Shown: piece by piece, positions 56,999 to 64,000 of the stretch
Layout: each line of letters starts with the position of its first letter
Numbering within the stretch: position 1 is the stretch's first letter
Assembly: GCF_000226095.1 (NCBI RefSeq)
Contig: NC_016477.1
Coordinates: 2,046,001-2,110,000, forward strand
Direction: 5' to 3'
Source: Thermothelomyces thermophilus ATCC 42464
Taxonomy: Eukaryota; Ascomycota; Sordariomycetes; Sordariales; Chaetomiaceae
Length of the DNA: 64,000 nt
Translations under genes and position numbers: made by a program
The notes under the pieces: generated by a model
Database searches by the model: none
Seen by the model: only the letters and a program-made list of their open reading frames with translations
Told to the model about the DNA's origin: nothing

Positions 56999-58979
56999 GG
57001 GGGGGGGGTCTTCGAAACGGAGTTGCGAGGAGCAAGAGGGGGGCCATACGAGGATGTGATGGTATTGTATCATCTGAGAGAAAGGAAGTTACAAGAGTGG
57101 TGTCCCTAACATCAATGTTGATGTGACATGCATTTGCGAGGCGGAAACCGAGACAGGCATTGTTATGGAGTTAATGCCAGTGACATGAAAGCCCGTCGGC
57201 GCATGCGTGCCCTTGTCGGTGTTATTCCACCCAAGCTCGCAAGCGGTAAAGCAAAGCCCATGTAGAGTTGGATTCCCTTACCGACCGCTACTGTAGTCCA
57301 TGGGGGTTTCGTCTGGAAATATGACGTCTGAGTGTTTGTACCCTAAAACAAAGCACTATGGGTTTTTTTTTTTGGAAGAGGTCGCCATGATGGTGTGTAA
57401 ACAAGGCCAAAGCTGAGAAAGAGCATTTACGATGTGCATTGATAACTACCTTACCTTAGTTACCTAAGGACAAACGCATCTGATACACTAGGACGTTAAG
57501 CTGTTTATCCTTCTTGGTCACCTAAACAAAATGGTCTTTGCCGAACGTGATAGAGAAGTTCTCTTAATCGAGTTCGAACCATTCGTGATAAAATGTGCCT
57601 TGGTCATCGAAGCGGCTTAAAGTGGGTGAGGAAAGTAGGTGAATAGTGGCATCATAGGAAGGTAGTTCAATTCGAGCTCCAATCGACAGATTCCCATGAA
57701 TTGACTGCCTTTCTAAATGCTGCTGCATGCTTTCTCTTCATCATTTTCTCTTCTTGTTCTGTCTTTGTTCGTGAACAGAAAGGAGATGGTCGTCAGTGAG
57801 TGTTGTGGGGAACACTTTGCTCGGATTGGTATAGTTGAAGGCAAAGAGATGCAAGAAAAATATTACTAACGGTAGGAGCAATGTCAGGTTATACGGAGTT
57901 CTCCGCATGGGCTTGTCATATTTGAGACAATGCATTTGTTACCTGTGGTTGACGGTGTGAGTCTAGGTTTCAGTCATAACTCAATGGCTGGGCGGTTCCC
58001 TGGTACCCCTGGATGTTTATTATGTTCCCATTTTAGGGTGTAGTCTCGGTAATGATCCGACGAGGACCGGGTCAGCCTTGTGAGCCTTGGTCAATCATGA
58101 TTGGTTGGCCCCTCTTTGCGCTGGCCAAGCATTCTGGCCCCGGCCCTTGTCAGGCCTGGCGCCATCTACACTACACGTTAGGTTCAACGCCGAGCCGCTT
58201 TCGTGCCTGGATCGCTGCCCGACCCGCTTTCAGGTTCCTTCCCACCCACCCTCCGATCAGCCTCCATGCCACTCCCCGGCTTGTTACCTTAGGTTGGCAG
58301 CTTCCCAGTTCTGATTCACCCCACGGTTGCGCCCGCTTCCAAGATTGACAACAATCGGGATTTTCGCTCGGTGCCCGTTTGGTAAATTCTGCACAGCTTC
58401 TCTTTCTTGTATAATCATTTTCTACTGCATTTCGGGTTGTGTTTACATCTTGCGTGACATATATCCATAGTCCCAGGGCATACACAGTCGTGCGATCCCC
58501 GCTGCTGCGGCTCATCGTCTTCTCGAGGTGCCCCGTCCAGGTTGCTTTGTTTCTATTCCTCCAAAACAGGGAAGTCGGTGTCGCAGGCCGTTGTGTGTCT
58601 CGAGCTGTACGTACCCGCGACTACCGATCGTCTGCTGCTTGCTACCTGCATCCCGATCTGTCGCAGACCAGCCTCCCAGCCTGCAGCGTCCCGAGCAGGC
58701 GAACACCCCGCCGATCCCGCTTTTGTTTACTTCCGTGCCTCCAAGTGCACCAGCCGGAAATCTTTCAGTTTATACTTGACTCGTCGATAGGGATAGAATC
58801 GCCGGACCGCGCCGCTCGCTTCCCTTCCCCACCTCTCTCTCTCTCTCTCTCTACCCCGCCGTCCTTCCACGACCGATCCCCACGGCACAGTCTACGGCTC
58901 AGACTTTCGCGACGCACCGCAATCGCGAATCGCATCGCTGCCGCCTCTGTCGCAATGAGCCCGGCCAATTGAAGCGACC
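56999..58979. other. Long intergenic region upstream of the RhoGEF gene
   Basis: About 2 kb, less GC-rich in its first kilobase. A 64-codon minus frame at 57741-57935 is unsupported. The part before 58980 is a pyrimidine-rich leader with (CT)n at about 58835-58850. A 177-codon frame at 58439-58972 ends just before the RhoGEF start and is probably leader sequence. Confidence 0.55.
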
Positions 58980-61900
58980 ATGGTTCGTGTCACAGAGGAG
59001 CTGGCGCTCTCGCCGGAGCATGTCACTCTCTACTACGCCAGCGACCCGCTACTTGGCCACCTGCCTGTCCTGATCTTCCACGGTCCCTCGACCACGGCCA
59101 ACTACACCCACAATAGCTCCAGGATCCAGGTACATATCTACAGCCCGGCCGGCTACCAGTCCTTCCCGCGCATCACCGTCTCCCCAAACTCGCCTTTCTA
59201 TAGTGTCGTCGCACACCTGCCGCGCGAGTTCCAGGGCGACGAGGTCTGCAGGGGCTTGGCCTTTGGTTTGTACAAGTATTTCACCGAGCTGCCCGAGGTC
59301 GTCAAAAATCACCTGAAGAACCAATACCCAATCACACAGGCCCGGCGCCCAAGTTCGGCCCCGGCTCTCTTTGGCGAGCAGCATGCTGCCGACCTCGCCA
59401 AGGCTGCCGTGCAGGCAGAGAACACGGCCGAGGCTATTGGAATCCTGGAATATGCGCTGCGGGCGCAGCATCTGAGTGGTGTCGACATGGATTTGGTTCT
59501 GCCCCCTGGCTCGATCGTCCCCTTAGAGAATGCTGATTTTGAGGATGTTGCCGACGACGAGGACGACGTGTTCGACCCTACACTGCGGCAGTACGGTGGA
59601 TACGCTCCCTTGGTGAAGCTCTTTGGCGAGCCGGTCTTCCTGCCGACCTCAAAGCTACGGCGAGCACCATCGAGGCCCATGTCGCTGAAGCGGAACAAGT
59701 CCTTCTCCAAGAACCAAAAAGTTGAGCTGCGCATGAAGATGGGCGAGTTGGTCGATACGGAGGAACGCTACGTTCTCAAGCTGAATGAACTAGTCAAGAA
59801 CGTTGCCAACGACTTTCGTGAGAAGGCGAAGGAGCGCCCGGCCGGTAGCACCAGCCCATGCGAGGAAGACCTGGAAAAGTTGTTCCCCAAATCTGCGGAC
59901 AGCATTCTGGAGAATAATACGGCCTTTATGCAGGAACTCCGTCGGGTCATGGACGAGACCGAGGAGGAAGCCGTCAAGGACATGGAGGCCCCGTTTCCTG
60001 TGACGCGGTTGGGAAGCCCCAACAAGGTCAAGGACCCAACCGGTGCCGTCGCCATGGCCAAAGTTTTCCTCGAATGGTTCCCCAAGTTCACCGACTGCTA
60101 CCAGGACTACATTCGGGCGAGCCAAAATTTCCCGCAGCTTCTCAATGCTTTCTTGGACAAGCAGTCAAGCTTTCGCCAGCGAGTTGTCCAGACGGGGGAG
60201 CAAACCATTCGCTCGCTCCTCATTGAGCCTGTCCAGAGACTGCCGCGGTACAGTTTGTTCATTGACCAGATTGTCGCCTGTCTTCCAATGACGCACCCGG
60301 CGTTGCAACCCCTACTTCGAGCAAGGGACATCATCACGAATATCTGCTCCATGGACGAACCCCTTCCCGACAAACCCCACCTCACGAATCGCCTTCGCGC
60401 CGTGGTCGAGCATTGGCCGCTGGATCTCGAGCCCCAGGGCCGGCTGATCTTGGCTGCCGACTTTCTCGAACTAGCTCCCCCATACGTTTCCGTCTCGCAT
60501 CACCAGGATATCCAGGATCGTTCTGGGGTTTTCCTCCTCTTTTCCGACTGCCTCGTAATCCTCCAAAAGAGGACGAGCTCAGGGCTCACAGGTCGCGTCT
60601 TTCTACGCGAGATTGACAAACCCTCTCCCGCTGGCTTACTTGCGTCAATGACCAACGCTGCCGGCGGCGAAGGGACCTGGGAATTTGCGTTCGCTGGTTG
60701 GCACAGCTTGGCTGACGTCCGCTTCACGGAATCCTCCGACGGTCGGCTTATCTGGATGAGTTCGACCCAGGAGATGAAGGGGGCCCCTCCCAGCAGCGAG
60801 CACTGTGGGAGCAGGGCCATGACGTCGCGGTGCTTTCTACTGCAGGATCACTATGAGGGAAGGGTAAGCAAATGGAGCGAGGACATTATCAAGGCTCGCA
60901 TTGAGGGCAGGTTCTCCGAGAAAGAGAGGGAAGAATCCACCTGGACGCTTCGCACAGTCAAGATGCAGGATATCGGTTTTGGCTTATACGCCGCGGTCTT
61001 CCAGGAGGGTGCGCAGCAACTTATCGAGGGGCGCAGGGAACCGGCACCCATCCGCGTCGTCCTGGACAACGACAAAGGCACCAAAGGAGCGCCTGTCGGC
61101 CACTACGGTGTCGAGATTCTCGTCGAGGCTAAAACCGGCGATATGCAGCGGATCTCCATGAGTACACTGGGCCTGAACGGGAAGAAGTTCACCGATGATG
61201 TTGCGCTGGAAGATTTCCTCCCTACCTTGTCGCGTAGGATCATCCAGTTGCTCAGTACCCAGTTCAGTGTCGCCAACCTGAGGCTCGTCCCAGCTTTGGT
61301 GTCGTATCACACCAAGATCCTCCGCACAATCAATGTTACCCCCAGAACGGAGAAGAACACCCGGTCTTTCCTCTCCTCTTCTCCGGTGAAGATGCTCTCG
61401 AATCTGCTAGTGGGCAGTACCGCTTCGTCGAGCACTACCTCCGTCGACAACGCGGGCATCAACGGCTCGAGACACAAGCGTACCCGGTCGAATAGCACCA
61501 GAGACGTGACCGTGATAGCCGGGTCAATCAAGGACCGGGATATACCTCGCCTGACCGTGGAGGAAGAACCTCCAGAGAACCCGCTGGTTCGGCTCGAGCA
61601 GACCTTTACCGGATTCGTGGCAAACATGCAAGCGCGCAAGGGTTACTTTGTCGCCCGCACCTTGCTCAACAGGGCCTTGGCCGACGAGCTTCAGGTCAAC
61701 GACCTCTACAACCGTCTGATAGAGTTCCCCTTCGATCTAGACGCCGCTTCGGAGCTGGGGACCGAGGTCATCTTTGCGGCCTTTGAAAAGTTCATTCGCA
61801 TTGCCTGGCGCGAGCAGATCGGGCCCGTCATGACCATGGAACACCTTGAAGCCCTTCAGGTGCGCGCATCCAAAAAGGTCGTTGGCGACTTTGCCGATTT

Positions 61901-63563
61901 CGTCCGGTTCATATTTAGCGATATGGCCCCTCAGAATCGACGCGCGTTCACGGCGATTATTAAACTGCTCGCAGACCTTCTCGAGGGCTGTGGAAACGAT
62001 GGCGACAGGGGCGCGTTGACCCTGGCATTTGCAGAGCTCCTAGTCTATGACGGGAACGCCCCAGACTACATCAACCTCCTCGACCGTCTCGTCGAGGATT
62101 GCGATCGCATCTTTGAGAAGGCTGATGCCCGTGACCCTACCGGTCTGCTGAGCAGCCTTTCCTATGAGTCTTTGATAACTCCCAGCAACCGAAGCCAGAA
62201 GTCGACGACGGGATCGATAACCTCGAATACCTCGTCGCTTCGGAGAAAGTTCGGGTTCGACACGCTCCTGCGGCAGAATAGCAAGACGGATACAGAGCGG
62301 TCATCTGTGTGGCGCACCTTGAGCAAACACAGCAAGACTCCCAGCTCCGAGAACGGGAGCCTGTCAAAAGCCAGCAGGTCCAAGTCCGTGGACATGGGGG
62401 TGAATTACACCTACACGCCCAACCGGTTCCGGCGCCCGGGATCTCGCGACCGCCCTTCGGTCGCCGGTGCCTTTGACGACATCGGACATCGCCCAGGTAG
62501 CTCCCACCGGCTCGAAACCATCGGCGAACCGGAAGGCACCGAATCGGGCAGCGTCAAGTCAATCAAAAAGAAGCGCCGGAGTTCGCTCTCGGACCTCAAG
62601 TCCTTGATGGCTGCGACAAGTCTAGAGGACGATGCAGAGGTCATGCCTCTCCAAGTCAACAAGCAGCAGACAGCCGAGAAGTTCAACTCGGTCCCCCGAC
62701 CTCCATCACCCTCCAAGATCCCCATCGGCCCGCAGTCTCACGTATCGACCTTCCGCTCGTCCAAGCAGAAGGAGAACACGGTGGACCCATTCCAGCCGCC
62801 CGTCGAATCTGCAGAAGAGAACGAGAAGCCGGTCCCTCAGAGAACGCGTGCTAGGACCATGACGATCTCGCAAATCCCTACCCTGAAGCCACCGGCGAAC
62901 CCCCGCATCCCTGTGCCCCCGTCACCCGAGCCTCCCACCCGCCCGTCGAGCAGCCCGGGAAAGCCGGCCGGCACCAGTCAAAAACTCCGCCTCCAGTCTC
63001 CACAGAAGCTCCGTGAGCGCCTGCAGACAGAGAAAAGGGCTGTAGAAGAGGTTGATGCCTCACTGAGGAGCGAACTCTCGCGCATCTCGGAGGACATGGC
63101 ACGCGTTAACTCTGCGCTCCCACGCTCGGCCACTGCCGACATCCGCAAGCTGTCGGTGGCCGTCAAGGCGCTCGAGGACCGCGTGCCGCAAGTGTTGGAG
63201 GAGCTCGAGGAACGGCACGCGCTTATGCAGCGCGACCTCGAGGCCACCTTGCGCGCGACCGAGGCCAAGGTTAGGGCCATCGACCAGCTGTACAAGGAGG
63301 CCACGGCGGAGAACGAACTGTTGTACGAGAAGTTCAACTCGGAGCTCGGCAAGATCGTCAAGGCGCTTAAGGGGAAGAACAGGGAGGACAAGGAAGAGCT
63401 GGTGGCGAGGTTGAAGGAGTCGAGTGACGAGGCGGCGAGAATCAAGAAGGAGAACGCGAGGCTGAAAAGGGAGATGGTCAGCCTGAGGGCGCTGCTCAAA
63501 GGAGCGACGAGCGCTGCTGGCGCGGGCAGCGGCGGTACGGGTAGTGATGGGGAGGGGAATTAG
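58980..63563 (+). CDS. bud3: BUD3-like Rho guanine-nucleotide exchange factor (1527 aa)
   Basis: A single uninterrupted frame. Residues about 247-457 form a Dbl-homology domain: VDTEERYVLKLNELV at its start and LLIEPVQRLPRYSLFIDQI, the most conserved helix, at about 411-430. A PH-like region follows to about 620. Residues about 870-1050 are a helical domain, distantly like RhoGAP/Msb1-type folds. Ser/Pro-rich disordered sequence comes next (about 1110-1340), then a coiled coil (about 1347-1515, EERHALMQRDLEAT). The N-terminal block (LYYASDPLLGHLPVLIFHG) and overall size resemble filamentous-fungal Bud3, a Rho4 GEF in septation. The RhoGEF call is strong; the BUD3 name is inference. Confidence 0.88.
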   Translation: MVRVTEELALSPEHVTLYYASDPLLGHLPVLIFHGPSTTANYTHNSSRIQVHIYSPAGYQSFPRITVSPNSPFYSVVAHLPREFQGDEVCRGLAFGLYKYFTELPEVVKNHLKNQYPITQARRPSSAPALFGEQHAADLAKAAVQAENTAEAIGILEYALRAQHLSGVDMDLVLPPGSIVPLENADFEDVADDEDDVFDPTLRQYGGYAPLVKLFGEPVFLPTSKLRRAPSRPMSLKRNKSFSKNQKVELRMKMGELVDTEERYVLKLNELVKNVANDFREKAKERPAGSTSPCEEDLEKLFPKSADSILENNTAFMQELRRVMDETEEEAVKDMEAPFPVTRLGSPNKVKDPTGAVAMAKVFLEWFPKFTDCYQDYIRASQNFPQLLNAFLDKQSSFRQRVVQTGEQTIRSLLIEPVQRLPRYSLFIDQIVACLPMTHPALQPLLRARDIITNICSMDEPLPDKPHLTNRLRAVVEHWPLDLEPQGRLILAADFLELAPPYVSVSHHQDIQDRSGVFLLFSDCLVILQKRTSSGLTGRVFLREIDKPSPAGLLASMTNAAGGEGTWEFAFAGWHSLADVRFTESSDGRLIWMSSTQEMKGAPPSSEHCGSRAMTSRCFLLQDHYEGRVSKWSEDIIKARIEGRFSEKEREESTWTLRTVKMQDIGFGLYAAVFQEGAQQLIEGRREPAPIRVVLDNDKGTKGAPVGHYGVEILVEAKTGDMQRISMSTLGLNGKKFTDDVALEDFLPTLSRRIIQLLSTQFSVANLRLVPALVSYHTKILRTINVTPRTEKNTRSFLSSSPVKMLSNLLVGSTASSSTTSVDNAGINGSRHKRTRSNSTRDVTVIAGSIKDRDIPRLTVEEEPPENPLVRLEQTFTGFVANMQARKGYFVARTLLNRALADELQVNDLYNRLIEFPFDLDAASELGTEVIFAAFEKFIRIAWREQIGPVMTMEHLEALQVRASKKVVGDFADFVRFIFSDMAPQNRRAFTAIIKLLADLLEGCGNDGDRGALTLAFAELLVYDGNAPDYINLLDRLVEDCDRIFEKADARDPTGLLSSLSYESLITPSNRSQKSTTGSITSNTSSLRRKFGFDTLLRQNSKTDTERSSVWRTLSKHSKTPSSENGSLSKASRSKSVDMGVNYTYTPNRFRRPGSRDRPSVAGAFDDIGHRPGSSHRLETIGEPEGTESGSVKSIKKKRRSSLSDLKSLMAATSLEDDAEVMPLQVNKQQTAEKFNSVPRPPSPSKIPIGPQSHVSTFRSSKQKENTVDPFQPPVESAEENEKPVPQRTRARTMTISQIPTLKPPANPRIPVPPSPEPPTRPSSSPGKPAGTSQKLRLQSPQKLRERLQTEKRAVEEVDASLRSELSRISEDMARVNSALPRSATADIRKLSVAVKALEDRVPQVLEELEERHALMQRDLEATLRATEAKVRAIDQLYKEATAENELLYEKFNSELGKIVKALKGKNREDKEELVARLKESSDEAARIKKENARLKREMVSLRALLKGATSAAGAGSGGTGSDGEGN

Positions 63564-64000
63564 GTGATCGCTGGGGTGCTCGGTTGGGGATTGTTTGGCT
63601 GGTCTAACAACTGGTGGCGTGGCGACCGAAGAGCTTATTTTTGTTGGCGTTGGTGAAAAGCGGTTCTGTCAGGGTCCGTTTCGGTTCGTATGGGTATTTA
63701 ACTCTTCGGATACGGCGGGTGTTGGTTCTTGTCTGTGTTTAGATTTTTCAAGACCAAAAAAAAAATGCTGCCCAAAAGCGGCGCGGCCGGTATATGGCAT
63801 CGTCGATATCATCGTTCTGGGGACATTCATTTTTGACGTCAAAACATGGCATAGCCACAACATGAATGCTGGCATGATCTGGGTATCATCATGAATCAAC
63901 TTCCGTGCAAGCCTTGCAGACAGCATTGCCTTACTTCGATTAACTCTGGCTCCCTCCTTCCCCCCTCTCAGTCATTCTCATCAGTGCCTCCTTCGCCTTA
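63564..64000. other. 3' flank of the RhoGEF gene
   Basis: Untranslated and intergenic sequence to the window end, with an A-run near 63760. Frames at 63595-63926 on both strands are unsupported. Confidence 0.6.

Overview
The window comes from a filamentous ascomycete. The evidence is short GT-AG introns, fungal-type gene content (PPG1-like phosphatase, RhoGDI, RTA1-family membrane protein, Bqt4-like APSES protein, BUD3-like RhoGEF) and a 39 kb repeat block in which CpA/TpG has been converted to TpA. That conversion is the signature of repeat-induced point mutation (RIP). A Sordariomycete is my best guess, as inference only.

Positions 1 to about 39,000 hold nested, mutated transposons and no intact cellular gene. 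There are five copies of one chromodomain-bearing Ty3/gypsy family. E1 (+, 1-5342) is cut by the window edge. E2 (+, 8372-11179) is truncated. E3 (+, 11180-18656, resuming 23667-23768) is split by an insertion. E4 (-, 18657-23661) is the youngest copy, internally deleted, and sits inside the 3' LTR of E3 with a 5 bp target duplication. E5 (+, 30222-37808) is complete, with a 5 bp target duplication. Two parts of a Tad-like LINE (5343-8371 and 23769-24312), the integrase of a second gypsy family (24313-25440) and two unrecognised decayed repeat blocks fill the rest.

Two features of the gypsy family stand out. First, the 11 bases just inside the 5' LTR are complementary to an 11-mer in the LTR downstream of a TATA box, and the two sites covary between subfamilies. 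This points to Tf1/sushi-like self-priming in place of tRNA priming. Second, an antisense ORF between the chromodomain and the 3' LTR encodes a Zn2Cys6-like cysteine cluster and can be traced in four copies. The family also carries a coiled-coil plus aromatic-rich region of roughly 450 codons between Gag and protease, and swaps U3 regions freely.

From about 39,000 to 64,000 the sequence is ordinary unmutated gene space. In order: a zinc-knuckle/SR-rich protein (-), a PPG1-type phosphatase (+), RhoGDI (-), a Bqt4-like nuclear-envelope protein (+), a mitochondrial 3-hydroxyisobutyrate dehydrogenase (+), an RTA1-family membrane protein (+), a small charged hypothetical protein (+) and a BUD3-like RhoGEF (+). 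Exon junctions were read by eye from GT/AG sites and frame. The RhoGDI and BUD3-like genes share the theme of Rho-GTPase control of polarity, but I see no sign of a functional cluster.
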